Of a stretch of DNA of 37,207 bases, positions 15,332 to 24,234 are shown one piece after another. Position numbers and translations under genes: made by a program. The stretch's first letter is position 1, and each line of letters opens with the position of its first letter. The notes beneath the pieces were generated by a model. It was given only the letters and a program-made list of their open reading frames with translations, was not told where the DNA came from and did no database searches. The stretch covers positions 1-37,207 of the forward strand of contig CANRBX010000024.1 in NCBI GenBank assembly GCA_947628955.1. The letters are read 5' to 3'. Source of the stretch: an uncultured Lachnospiraceae bacterium. GTDB lineage: Bacteria > Bacillota > Clostridia > Lachnospirales > Lachnospiraceae.

Positions 15332-16816
15332 ATGAACAACATCCCAAAAGTAAAAATCGGTATCGTGGCCGTAAGCCGCGACTGCTTCCCGGAATCCCTT
15401 TCTGTGAACAGAAGGAAGGCGCTTGTGGCAGCCTACAAGGCAAAATATGACGAGGCTGACATCTACGAGTGCCCGGTCTGTATCGTTGAGAGCGAGATTC
15501 ACATGGTGCAGGCGCTCGAGGATGTCAAGGCCGCGGGCTGCAACGCTCTCGTGGTCTACCTTGGCAACTTCGGCCCGGAGATCTCCGAGACCCTTCTTGC
15601 AAAACACTTCGACGGCCCGTCGATGTTCATCGCGGCGGCGGAGGAGAGCCAGAACGACTTAAGCGACGGCCGCGGCGACGCATACTGCGGCATGCTCAAC
15701 GCAAGCTACAATCTGAAGCTGAGAAATATCCGCGCCTACATTCCGGAGTATCCGGTGGGCACGGCGGATGAGTGCGCGGACATGATCCACGAGTTCATTC
15801 CGATCGCGCGGGCGATCGTCGGCCTGAAGGATCTGAAGATCATCAGCTTCGGTCCGCGTCCTCTGAATTTCCTGGCCTGCAACGCGCCGATCAAGCAGCT
15901 CTACAACCTCGGCGTGGAGATCGAGGAGAACTCCGAGCTTGACCTGTTCGAGGCTTTCAACAACCATGCGGGCGATCCGCGCATCGCCGATGTCGTGAAG
16001 GATATGGAGACAGAGCTCGGCGCGGGCAACAAGAAGCCTGAGGTTCTCGCGAAGCTGGCCCAGTATGAACTGACGCTGCTCGACTGGGTGGAGGCTCACA
16101 AGGGCTACCGGAAGTATGTGACGATCGCGGGCAAGTGCTGGCCGGCATTCCAGACTCAGTTTGGCTTTGTTCCGTGCTATGTCAACAGCCGCCTGACCGG
16201 AAGAGGCATTCCGGTATCCTGCGAGGTGGATATCTACGGCGCGCTCTCCGAGTTTATCGGCACCTGCGTCAGCAACGATATCGTTACCCTGCTTGACATC
16301 AACAACTCCGTGCCGGCAGACATGTACGAGGAGTCCATCAAGGGCAAATTCAACTACACGCACAAGGATACGTTCATGGGCTTCCACTGCGGCAATACCT
16401 GCTCTTCCAAGCTGACGAGCTTCAGCATGAAGTATCAGAAGATCATGGCCAGAAGCCTTCCGGTAGAGGTGACGAACGGAACGCTCGAGGGCGATATCGT
16501 TCCGGGCGACATCACGTTCTTCCGTCTGCAGAGCACGGCGGACAATATCCTCCGCGCGTACGTGGCACAGGGCGGGGTGCTTCCGGTTGCGACGAAGTCC
16601 TTCGGCGGCATCGGCGTGTTCGCGATCCCGGAGATGGGCCGCTTCTACCGCCATGTGCTGATCGAGGGCAACTACCCGCATCACGGCGCGGTTGCGTTCG
16701 GCCATCACGGCAAGGCCCTGTTCGAGGTCTTCAAGTATATCGGCGTATGCCCGGATCAGATCGGCTACAACCATCCGGCGGGCGTACCGTACAGGACAGA
16801 AAATCCGTTCGCATAA
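15332..16816 (+). CDS. L-fucose/L-arabinose isomerase family protein
   Basis: A 494-residue protein of the FucI/AraA fold with AGGAGG before the ATG. The N-terminal Rossmann-like domain has IGIVAVSRDCFPESLS and LVVYLGNFGPE. The active-site segment FRLQSTADNILRAYVAQGGV and the C-terminal YPHHGAVAFGHHG histidine region suit metal-dependent aldose-ketose isomerases. It is not close enough to classic AraA or FucI to name the substrate; the neighbouring xylulokinase suggests a pentose whose ketose is D-xylulose or a relative. A strong terminator follows, making it the last gene of the xylB-DUF4867-isomerase run. Confidence 0.85.
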   Translation: MNNIPKVKIGIVAVSRDCFPESLSVNRRKALVAAYKAKYDEADIYECPVCIVESEIHMVQALEDVKAAGCNALVVYLGNFGPEISETLLAKHFDGPSMFIAAAEESQNDLSDGRGDAYCGMLNASYNLKLRNIRAYIPEYPVGTADECADMIHEFIPIARAIVGLKDLKIISFGPRPLNFLACNAPIKQLYNLGVEIEENSELDLFEAFNNHAGDPRIADVVKDMETELGAGNKKPEVLAKLAQYELTLLDWVEAHKGYRKYVTIAGKCWPAFQTQFGFVPCYVNSRLTGRGIPVSCEVDIYGALSEFIGTCVSNDIVTLLDINNSVPADMYEESIKGKFNYTHKDTFMGFHCGNTCSSKLTSFSMKYQKIMARSLPVEVTNGTLEGDIVPGDITFFRLQSTADNILRAYVAQGGVLPVATKSFGGIGVFAIPEMGRFYRHVLIEGNYPHHGAVAFGHHGKALFEVFKYIGVCPDQIGYNHPAGVPYRTENPFA

Positions 16817-16853
16817 GCGTGCGCACGGCTGTCTGACAGCCCGGAGATCAGTC

Positions 16854-16894
16854 GGGGATGTTCCAGAAGCATCAAGGGGAGCATCCCCCTTTTT
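16854..16894 (+). terminator. Intrinsic terminator after the isomerase gene
   Basis: GGGGATG (16854-16860) pairs with CATCCCC (16882-16888) and is followed by CTTTTT and another T-run. It separates the isomerase from the mutarotase gene 40 bases further on. Confidence 0.75.
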
Positions 16895-16933
16895 GACTTT
16901 TTACTGTAAAAGAGGCAGGTAAAGGAGCGTATT

Positions 16934-17986
16934 ATGGAAAAGAAACTATTTGGAACACTGAAGGACGGGACGGAGGCCTCCCTGTATTCCTTCACAAACC
17001 GCAGCGGGATGACAATGGAAGTGACGGAGCTCGGCGCGTCGCTGGTGAACCTTCTGGTGCCGGACGCGGACGGAAAGCTCAGGGACGTCGTGCTCGGCTA
17101 CGACACGCCGCAGGAATATCTCGACCACAACTGCTATTTCGGCACGGTCATCGGGCGCAGCGGCAACCGCATCGACAAGGCCAGATTTTCAATCGGGGGC
17201 AGGACGTACCAGCTGCCGGTCAACGACAATGAGAACAATCTTCACAGCGGCCCGGACGGCTATGAGAGGCGCATGTGGAGTGTGGAAGAGGTGAACGAGG
17301 CGGGAAACAGCATCCGCTTTGCGCTCGAGAGCCCGGACGGGGATCAGGGCTTCCCGGGGAACCTGAAGATTGCGGTTACCTACACGCTGACCGAGGATAA
17401 CGAGGTGATCCTCCACTATGAAGGCTCGGCTGACGCGGACACGGTCGTGAATATGACGAACCATTCCTATTTCAACTTGGCGGGCCATGACAGCGGAAAT
17501 ATCGAGGGACACATCCTGCAGATCAACGCGCAGGCGTACACGCCGGTGCGCGATTACCAGTCGATCCCGACCGGGGAGATCGCTCCGGTTGAGGGGACGG
17601 TGTTTGACTTCCGCACGCCGAAGCCGATCGGGCAGGACATCGGCGCGGATTGCGAACAGCTTCACTTTGTGGGCGGCTATGACCACAATTTCGTGCTTTC
17701 CGACCGGACCGGTGAGATCAAAAAGATGGCGGAGACGTACTGCGCGGAGAGCGGCATCGTGATGGAGGCCTTTACAGACTGCTGCGGCATGCAGTTCTAT
17801 GCAGGCAACGCGATCGGGGATCAGAAGGGCAAGAAGGGGGCATCCTACAAAAAGCGCGGCGGCTTCTGCCTGGAGGCGCACTATTACCCGAACGCGGTCA
17901 ATCAGGCGAATTTCCCGTCGCCGGTCCTGAAAGCAGGCGACCCGTACGATTCGGTGACGAGCTACAAGTTTTCGGTGCGCAGGTGA
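16934..17986 (+). CDS. galM: Aldose 1-epimerase (galactose mutarotase)
   Basis: A 350-residue GalM-type mutarotase interconverting alpha and beta aldopyranoses in the cytoplasm. Family landmarks: GRSGNRI, the NNLHSGPDGYERRMW histidine, the second histidine in MTNHSYFNLAGHDSGNI, and the catalytic glutamate in CLEAHYYPNAVNQANFPS. Length is normal. It lies just after the isomerase terminator and 198 bases before the sensor operon, in the same direction. It would supply the anomer needed by the isomerase or released by glycosidases. The gap 17987-18184 is GC-rich and repetitive, with no gene seen. Confidence 0.93.
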   Translation: MEKKLFGTLKDGTEASLYSFTNRSGMTMEVTELGASLVNLLVPDADGKLRDVVLGYDTPQEYLDHNCYFGTVIGRSGNRIDKARFSIGGRTYQLPVNDNENNLHSGPDGYERRMWSVEEVNEAGNSIRFALESPDGDQGFPGNLKIAVTYTLTEDNEVILHYEGSADADTVVNMTNHSYFNLAGHDSGNIEGHILQINAQAYTPVRDYQSIPTGEIAPVEGTVFDFRTPKPIGQDIGADCEQLHFVGGYDHNFVLSDRTGEIKKMAETYCAESGIVMEAFTDCCGMQFYAGNAIGDQKGKKGASYKKRGGFCLEAHYYPNAVNQANFPSPVLKAGDPYDSVTSYKFSVRR

Positions 17987-18184
17987 CAGCGAGGCATTCT
18001 GCGTGCAGGCAGGCCGTGAGTTTTCCGCGCGCAGATGAATGCAGGGGCTCCGGCGCGCGGATGCAGGAACATTCTGTCTGCTTTGCAGGACGCGCTGGCG
18101 CAGGGACAGCTTATTTTTGCAGAGATGTACGCTGCGAAGATGTGCGCTGCACAGATGCGCGGGATCGGAAAAGGAGAGGACGGC

Positions 18185-19231
18185 ATGAACCGGAAGAAGA
18201 AAAGCTCTGCTCAAAAGCATACGGTTTACTGGGCGCTTGCCGGCCTGGCCGCCGCAGCGGCCCTGACTCTGTCCGGATGGAGGCATTATGCATCGGTGCT
18301 CGAGAAGAGCCGCTGGGACGAGGCTGTGAATGCGAAGGAGTACCAGCGGCACTATGTGATCATTCCGGACGATTCCGCATCCCAGCTCTGGCAGGATATC
18401 TATCAGAGCGCGTCGGCGGTCGCGGAGGAATACGACGCCTATGTGGAGCTGCTCGGGGACTGGGAGGCCGGCGACTACACGCCGCTGTCCTATATGGATA
18501 TCGCCGTTGCGGCCCAGGTGGACGGGATCATCATCAAGCCGGACGGGACCGTGAACATGCGCAACGCGATCAATGCGGCGGACGAGGCGGGGATCCCGGT
18601 GGTCACGGTGATCAATGACGATACCGCGAGCAGCCGAAAGAGCTTTGTCGGCTTCAACAATTACCAGCTCGGGGCGGCATACGGCGAGGAGATCCTGCAC
18701 TGCGTGGATGAGTCCACGCGGAAGATCACGGTACTGTTCAAGCGCGGAAACAGCGGGAACGAGCTGGTGTTTCAGAATCTGAAGACGGTGATCGAGGCGG
18801 GGCTGTCCGAGCAGCAGAAAAAGGATCTGGAGATCCAGTCCCTGACGATGACCGCACAGAGCACGTTCGATGCGGAGGAGGTCATCCGCGACCTGCTCAG
18901 GGATGAGGAGACGCGGCCGGACATCCTCGTCTGTATGAATGAGACGGACAGCGAGAGCGCCTACAACGCGATGGTGGACTACAACCAGGTGGGCAATGTC
19001 GACATCATCGGATACTACCAGTCGGAGACGATCCTGGACGCGATCGAGAAGGGGATCATCCCGATGGCGCTCACGCTCGACACGGAGCAGATGGGCCGCC
19101 ACAGCATTGAGACCCTGGAAGAGTATTATACGATGGGCTATACAAGCAGCTACATGAGCGTTGACCTGAGCGTGATCACGAGAGAAAACGTAGAGGATTA
19201 CCGGGGAACCGATGAGCAGCAGGGGCGGTGA
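18185..19231 (+). CDS. Membrane-anchored periplasmic sugar-binding protein, sensor component
   Basis: A 348-residue type I periplasmic-binding-fold protein (ribose/xylose/galactose class). ATG 18185 is set by AAAGGAGAGG; the frame is open further upstream but lacks a site. Residues 14-30 form one hydrophobic segment without a lipobox or clear cleavage site, so it is probably an uncleaved anchor facing outwards. VDGIIIKPDGT, VVTVINDDT, the FVGFNNYQLG stretch and the C-terminal GYYQSETILDAIEKG are typical lobe and hinge segments. It overlaps the kinase gene start, with the regulator next, as in the clostridial XylFII-LytS-YesN xylose sensor. It probably hands sugar occupancy to the kinase rather than to a transporter. 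Confidence 0.85.
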   Translation: MNRKKKSSAQKHTVYWALAGLAAAAALTLSGWRHYASVLEKSRWDEAVNAKEYQRHYVIIPDDSASQLWQDIYQSASAVAEEYDAYVELLGDWEAGDYTPLSYMDIAVAAQVDGIIIKPDGTVNMRNAINAADEAGIPVVTVINDDTASSRKSFVGFNNYQLGAAYGEEILHCVDESTRKITVLFKRGNSGNELVFQNLKTVIEAGLSEQQKKDLEIQSLTMTAQSTFDAEEVIRDLLRDEETRPDILVCMNETDSESAYNAMVDYNQVGNVDIIGYYQSETILDAIEKGIIPMALTLDTEQMGRHSIETLEEYYTMGYTSSYMSVDLSVITRENVEDYRGTDEQQGR

Positions 19232-20772
19232 AGATGAGGAAAGAGCAGAACAATCCGGGCTTTGCAGACCGTTTTTCCATCCGGACAAAGCTGACCATGA
19301 CGTTTGTCCTCATGGCGGTGCTGATGTTTGTCGTGAACCTTCTGCTGTACACGCAGATCAACCGCTCGCTGAACGAGCTGGACGAGGTCTACGCGACGAA
19401 CGTGAGTCTCAATGAGCTGACGGAGTGCCTGGAGGAGACGCACGGGAACATCCTGGAATACCTGAATACGAAGAGCTCCGACTCGCTGGAGGATTATTAC
19501 CGGAACGTGCAGGCGTACCGGGACATGATGGAGCAGCTGAACGGCAGCATCGTGGACAATGAGAGGAAGATACTCGAGAAGAATATCCGGAATATGTCGG
19601 AGACGTACCTGGCGCTCGCGGAGGAGACGATCCAGGCGAAGCGCGGCCGCAACGTGGAGGCGTACAAGGCCGCGTTCGCGGAGGAATCCGAGAATTACCA
19701 GTACATTCAGACGGCGATCTACTGCCTGAACAGCCTGCAGTTCAAGAACAACTCGGACAACTACCAGGTTCTGAGGGAATCCCTGGGCTATATGGAGATC
19801 GTGAGCTCGGCGATCATGGCGGCCGTGGCGGTGATCAGCCTGCTGATCCTGTTTCTGCTGATCCGCACGATCACGGAGCCGCTGCGGATGCTGGCGCGCT
19901 CGGCCGACGAGGTGGCGCGGGGCAATTTTGACATCCGCCTCCCGGACACGCAGAGCCGCGACGAGGTGGGCGTCGTGACGGACGCCTTTGACAAGATGGT
20001 CCGCAGCATCCGGGAATACATCGTGCGCACCAGGGAGAGCATGGAGAAGGAGCAGAAGATGATGGAGCGCGAGCTCCTGATGGAGACGCACCTGAAGGAC
20101 GCTCAGCTGCGCTACCTGCAGGCGCAGATCAATCCGCACTTCCTGTTCAATTCCCTGAACGCGGGCGCTCAGCTCGCGATGATGGAGGATGCGGAGAAGA
20201 CCAGCATCTTCATCGAGAAGATGGCCGACTTTTTCCGGTACAATGTGCGCAAGAGCGAGGAGACGGCCACGCTCGCCGAAGAGATCGAGGCGGTCGACAA
20301 CTATGTCTACATTCTGAATGTCCGCTTTTCCGGGGAGATCCACTATGAGAAGCAGATCGCACCGGGCGTGGAGGAGGTAAGGCTTCCGAGCATGATCCTG
20401 CAGCCAATCGTCGAGAATGCGGTGAACCACGGACTGCGCGAGGCAGAGTGGGAGGGACACATCTGGCTTGTCGTGGAGCGCGGCGCGGACGCGCTGACCG
20501 TGAGCATTCGCGACAACGGGCAGGGGATGACGCAGGAGCGGATCCGCGAGGTGCTGGGCGGCTGGACAAGGCAGGATGAAAGCGCAAATTCCACGGGAAT
20601 CGGCATGAACAATGTCATCAGCCGCCTCGAGCTGTTTTTTGAGCGGAAGGGACTGGTGCAGATCTTAAGCGGCGGCCCGGGATGCGGAACCGAGGTGCGG
20701 ATGACGATCCCATTAAAACCCGCGGCGGCGGGACAGGAGGCAGCAGATGTACAGAATTCTGATCGCAGATGA
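19228..20772 (+). CDS. LytS/YesM-type sensor histidine kinase
   Basis: A 514-residue membrane kinase. The GTG at 19228 overlaps the preceding stop; ATG 19234 is an alternative two codons later. One transmembrane helix at about 21-42 and another at about 190-213 flank a helical extracytoplasmic domain. A HAMP domain follows (about 213-265), then the His_kinase domain with QINPHFLFNSLN (phospho-acceptor H304) and an HATPase domain with VENAVNHG and DNGQGM. Its outer domain is short and has no sugar-binding fold, which fits sensing through the anchored binding protein encoded upstream. It would phosphorylate the regulator whose gene overlaps its end by 26 bases. Confidence 0.92.
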   Translation: MKMRKEQNNPGFADRFSIRTKLTMTFVLMAVLMFVVNLLLYTQINRSLNELDEVYATNVSLNELTECLEETHGNILEYLNTKSSDSLEDYYRNVQAYRDMMEQLNGSIVDNERKILEKNIRNMSETYLALAEETIQAKRGRNVEAYKAAFAEESENYQYIQTAIYCLNSLQFKNNSDNYQVLRESLGYMEIVSSAIMAAVAVISLLILFLLIRTITEPLRMLARSADEVARGNFDIRLPDTQSRDEVGVVTDAFDKMVRSIREYIVRTRESMEKEQKMMERELLMETHLKDAQLRYLQAQINPHFLFNSLNAGAQLAMMEDAEKTSIFIEKMADFFRYNVRKSEETATLAEEIEAVDNYVYILNVRFSGEIHYEKQIAPGVEEVRLPSMILQPIVENAVNHGLREAEWEGHIWLVVERGADALTVSIRDNGQGMTQERIREVLGGWTRQDESANSTGIGMNNVISRLELFFERKGLVQILSGGPGCGTEVRMTIPLKPAAAGQEAADVQNSDRR

Positions 20773-22348
20773 CGAGGGCATCATGCGGGATGCGCTGAAA
20801 AATATCATAGAGAGCAATTTCGGCGACGAATGTGAGCTGGAGTTTGCGAGGACGGGGCGCGCGGTCGTGGAGCTGGCGGAGACCTTCCGCCCGGACGTTG
20901 TGTTTATGGACATCCAGATGCCCGGCATCAACGGGATCCAGGCCATCAAGGAGATCCGCAAATTCAGCAGCTCGGTAAAATTCATCATTATCACGGCGTA
21001 TGACAAATTCGATTACGCGAAGGAAGCGATCAACCTGGGCGTGCTGGACTACCTGACGAAGCCGGTGAAGCGCACGCTGGTGGTCAGCGTGCTCGAACGC
21101 GCGATGCGGGAGATTGACGCGGAGCGCAGAAAGCGCAGCGAAAATCTGAAGATCCAGGAAAAGCTTGAGACGGTGATCCCGATCGTGGAAAACGGCTTTA
21201 TCAACAGCCTGATCTTCCAGGAAGAGAGCTCCGGCGACCTCTCCTATTACCGGATGCTGCTGGACATCCAGCAGGAATACGCCTATGTGCTGCTGCTGCA
21301 GTTCGGGCGCCCGGACGCCGAGGGGGAGGGGATCCTGACGACGCCGGTCGATCTGAGCATGAAGGCGCAGGCTTTCTACCCGGAGCTCTGCGCGGTCTGC
21401 AAGGAGTTTTTCCGCTGCATCGCGGGCCCGATCATGACGAACCGCATTGTGCTCGCGGTGCCCTGCGACGAGAACACGCAGGAGTACGGCGCGCGCATTC
21501 AGATCATCGAGCGGGCGCGCCACATGGTGAGGAAGCTCGGCAGCCGCTTCGAGGCGAAATTCCGCGCGGGCATCGGGAAGACGTACCGCGTCGAAGAGCT
21601 GAAGCTCTCCTACGGCGAGGCGTACCGGGCGCTCAGCCAGAGCACGAGCAGCGTCGCGCATGTGGACGACATGGCGGTGCGCGGGGAGTACGTCGGGGAT
21701 TACCCGGACGAGACGGAGCGCAGGCTCTTTCAGCAGATCGCGAGGGCTGACTGGGACGGCGCGAAGCAGACCGCCAATCAGTTTTTCGACTGGATGATCC
21801 GCAACTATTACGACGACAAGGAGGACATCCAGCTGAAGGTGCTGGAGTTTGTGATCTGGGCGGAGCGTGACGCGTTCATGAACGGCAACATAGAAAAATA
21901 TGATTTCCATTCGCGGAAGGATTACCTGACGACGGTGCTCGCCTGCCCGGACTATACGTCTCTGCGGGAGTGGTTCCTGCAGAAGCTGGAGGATGTCTGC
22001 CGGCAGACCGCGGCCCGCCGGGGCGAGCAGTCGGAGAGCGTAATCTCGCGGGCGAAGACCTATATCGACGAGAATTATTCGCGGGAGCTCTCGCTCGACG
22101 ACGTCTCCCGCGTGGTCAATATCAGCCCCTACTATTTCAGCAAGCTGTTCAAGGAGGAATCCGGGGAGAACTTTATCGAGTACCTGACGCGCGTGAGGAT
22201 CTCGCACGCGAAGGAGCTGCTGAAAAATCCGGAGCTGAGCATCAAGGAAATCTGCGTCCTTTCGGGTTACAGCGATCCGAACTATTTCAGCCGGATCTTC
22301 AAAAAGCAGGAGGACGTCACCCCGAGCGAGTACCGCGAGAGGATGTAG
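20747..22348 (+). CDS. YesN-type response regulator with AraC DNA-binding domain
   Basis: A 533-residue regulator. The receiver domain (1-120) has the acidic pair D8-D9, the phospho-acceptor D55 in VVFMDIQMPG and K105 in YLTKPVK. A long helical linker (about 120-420) follows, and the C-terminal 100 residues form an AraC/XylS two-helix-turn-helix domain (LDDVSRVVNISPYYFSKLFKEESG and ELSIKEICVLSGYSDPNYFSRIFKK). It completes the three-gene sensor. Likely targets are sugar genes such as the XylF-type binding protein at 35928. Its last 32 bases overlap the end of the convergent TetR-type gene. Confidence 0.93.
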   Translation: MYRILIADDEGIMRDALKNIIESNFGDECELEFARTGRAVVELAETFRPDVVFMDIQMPGINGIQAIKEIRKFSSSVKFIIITAYDKFDYAKEAINLGVLDYLTKPVKRTLVVSVLERAMREIDAERRKRSENLKIQEKLETVIPIVENGFINSLIFQEESSGDLSYYRMLLDIQQEYAYVLLLQFGRPDAEGEGILTTPVDLSMKAQAFYPELCAVCKEFFRCIAGPIMTNRIVLAVPCDENTQEYGARIQIIERARHMVRKLGSRFEAKFRAGIGKTYRVEELKLSYGEAYRALSQSTSSVAHVDDMAVRGEYVGDYPDETERRLFQQIARADWDGAKQTANQFFDWMIRNYYDDKEDIQLKVLEFVIWAERDAFMNGNIEKYDFHSRKDYLTTVLACPDYTSLREWFLQKLEDVCRQTAARRGEQSESVISRAKTYIDENYSRELSLDDVSRVVNISPYYFSKLFKEESGENFIEYLTRVRISHAKELLKNPELSIKEICVLSGYSDPNYFSRIFKKQEDVTPSEYRERM

Positions 22349-22967
22349 GCGCGGCGGGTTTCGGGATGAGATTTTCGCGGAAGGTCCGAAACAGGCCTTC
22401 CGCCATATTTTGCGTCATGATGCACATGACGTCCTGGAGCGTCACGGACGCCTCGTTGGTGAACCACCAGCGGATCAGCGTCATGGCGTCGGCGGCGAAG
22501 AGATATGCATAGAGGCCGGCGTACAGGTCTCTGCCGCGCAGGGCCGGGTAGGTTTTAAGCAGCAGACCGGTGATCCTGTCCTTGATGATCAGGATCATTT
22601 CATCGTAAACGCGCCTCTCTATCGAGGCGTTCCACAGGATAAAATAGGTATCCCTGTTCTGATACAGATACTGCGCAAAACGCTCGAAGCTGTCCTTGTA
22701 CGCGGAGCCGCCCACATCGTCGGGGGATGCGAGGACAAAATCAACGACCGCCCGCTCCCGGAATTCGTCCAGGACCCTGTCCAGGTAATTGTTCAGCAGG
22801 TCGTATTTATCGTTGTAATATTTGTAAAATGTGGAGCGGTTAATCATGCTGGAAGCACATATCATGTCAACCGTGATTTTCTGAAAGGAGTGCCGGGAGA
22901 GATTCTCGATCAGGGCCCTGTCAATCTGTCGCTTTGTCTTGATGATTCTTGGATCAATTCTGTTCAT
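22317..22967 (-). CDS. TetR/AcrR-family transcriptional regulator
   Basis: A 216-residue regulator starting at ATG 22967 (MNRIDPRIIKTKRQIDRAL). The N-terminal helix-turn-helix is ITVDMICASSMINRSTFYKYYNDKYDLL. The C-terminal part resembles the TetR_C domain found in regulators of the DhaS/Dha-kinase type, with an aromatic-rich ligand pocket (YFILWNAS, RWWFTNEA). It is transcribed away from the flavodoxin/diaphorase/reductase operon starting at 23188 and shares a 220-base intergenic region with a palindrome. It is the likely repressor of that operon, responding to a substrate of the reductase. Its 3' end runs 32 bases into the end of the YesN-type gene on the other strand. Confidence 0.88.
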   Translation of the reverse strand: MNRIDPRIIKTKRQIDRALIENLSRHSFQKITVDMICASSMINRSTFYKYYNDKYDLLNNYLDRVLDEFRERAVVDFVLASPDDVGGSAYKDSFERFAQYLYQNRDTYFILWNASIERRVYDEMILIIKDRITGLLLKTYPALRGRDLYAGLYAYLFAADAMTLIRWWFTNEASVTLQDVMCIMTQNMAEGLFRTFRENLIPKPAAPTSSRGTRSG

Positions 22968-23011
22968 AATTCTTAAATTTTTATAAAAAAACAACAGCGG
23001 GATGAAAAAAG

Positions 23012-23023
23012 TTGCTTAAGCAA
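23012..23023. promoter_or_regulatory. Palindrome TTGCTTAAGCAA, candidate TetR operator
   Basis: A perfect 12-bp palindrome lies in the AT-rich gap between the TetR-type gene and the redox operon (22968-23187). An extended -10 like element, TGTTAAAAT (23065-23073), lies 42 bases towards the operon. The rest of the gap has A/T runs and no gene. Confidence 0.45.
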
Positions 23024-23187
23024 TAAAAATAAAAAAAGTGATGATAGTGCAGAGTGCATAAGATTGTTAAAATGTAAACACTGGGATGATCTGCTTTCTT
23101 TTATTTTCAGTATTGTAACATATCGCAGAAAATTAGGAAAGGGAAAATCACAACAAAATTAAACACGAAAGAAGGGAGCACAAGCGT

Positions 23188-24135
23188 ATGGGCTGCAAGG
23201 TAATGGGTATTACTGCCGGGAGAAAGAACAGCAACAGCGAGTATCTGCTGAAGGAGGCGCTGATCGCCTGCGAGGAGGCGGGCGCCGAGGTGACAATGAT
23301 CAATCTGAGGGATTATAACATCCTGGACTGCACGGGCTGTACTTCGTGCACAAAATCCATGTCCCAGGGCAAATACACGGGCTGTGTACTGGACAAGAAA
23401 GACGACAAAAAGAAGATCATGGACGTCATGCTGGCGCAGGATGCGGTGATCATCTCCGCACCTACGTATGATCTGATGCCATGTTCAACCTATCTGAAAT
23501 TTGCGCAGAGAAGCCTCAGCTATGAGACGGCGTTTCTGGAGACGATCGGGGCGATCGAGCACAAGGACCGCGTCGCCGGGCTGATTTCTGTCGGCGGCTC
23601 CACAAGGTCGTGGCAGTCGATGGCACTGGAGGGGCTTCAGGCGACGATGTTTACGATCGACATGAAGGTGGTGGACATGCTGCTCGCGACGAGGGTTCCG
23701 GGCAACGCCCAGTGCCTGCTGGACGACGAGCTGATCGCCAGGGCGCGGAAGATGGGAGAAAACATCATGAAGGCGGTGGCGACGCCTCCGGAGGAGCGCA
23801 AGTGGCTCGGCGAAGAAGACATGGGCTGGTGCCCGAACTGCCATTCAAACGCGCTGGTGCTGGGCGAGCCGCAGTGGGACGGCCTGTACTATCCGATAGA
23901 GTGCCAGGTGTGCGGCGCAGGCGGAAATCTGGAGCCGGACGGAAAGGGCAGATGGAAATTTGTGATCCAGGAGAACGGACTTCTGAAGGACCGGACGACC
24001 GTCGAGGGCCGCGCAAAGCATCTGGATGAGATCGGGCAGACGCAGGGCGGGTTCTTTGCAGATCCGGAGAACCTGAAGCTCGTCAATGAGCGGAAACAGA
24101 GATACATCCAGAAGACGTTCAGGGGAATCGACTGA
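23188..24135 (+). CDS. Flavodoxin-fold NAD(P)H:FMN oxidoreductase with C-terminal zinc/iron-sulfur cysteines
   Basis: A 315-residue protein. The N-terminal half is a WrbA/NADPH-dependent FMN reductase flavodoxin fold: GITAGRKNSNSEYLLKEAL binds the FMN phosphate, and DCTGCTSCTKS and SAPTYDLMPCS follow. The C-terminal 110 residues add CPNCHSN and CQVCGAGG, a two-CxxC knuckle likely to hold zinc or an iron-sulfur centre, which ordinary flavodoxin-type reductases lack. It is the first gene of the redox operon and is followed 99 bases later by the diaphorase gene. It may carry electrons between the diaphorase subunits and the final flavoprotein. GAAGGGAG precedes the ATG. Confidence 0.82.
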   Translation: MGCKVMGITAGRKNSNSEYLLKEALIACEEAGAEVTMINLRDYNILDCTGCTSCTKSMSQGKYTGCVLDKKDDKKKIMDVMLAQDAVIISAPTYDLMPCSTYLKFAQRSLSYETAFLETIGAIEHKDRVAGLISVGGSTRSWQSMALEGLQATMFTIDMKVVDMLLATRVPGNAQCLLDDELIARARKMGENIMKAVATPPEERKWLGEEDMGWCPNCHSNALVLGEPQWDGLYYPIECQVCGAGGNLEPDGKGRWKFVIQENGLLKDRTTVEGRAKHLDEIGQTQGGFFADPENLKLVNERKQRYIQKTFRGID

Positions 24136-24234
24136 TTTAGATGGCAAACGACAGCGCCGGCACGGAGACCGGCCGGAGGGGATCCGGCGCGGCGGGTTCT
24201 GTGTGCGGGCGCTGGTAATCCGGAGGTAAAATGA

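Noticed and set aside
18035-18184. Longer N-terminus for the sugar sensor protein
   Set aside because: The extra 50 codons lack a ribosome site and would bury the membrane anchor; ATG 18185 has AAAGGAGAGG.
17189-19288. Open frame of 699 codons antisense to galM and the sensor gene
   Set aside because: It spans two clear genes and their gap, and has no recognisable motif or ribosome site.
20618-22207. Open frame of 529 codons antisense to the YesN-type gene
   Set aside because: Shadow of GC-rich coding sequence; the plus-strand receiver and AraC domains are unambiguous.
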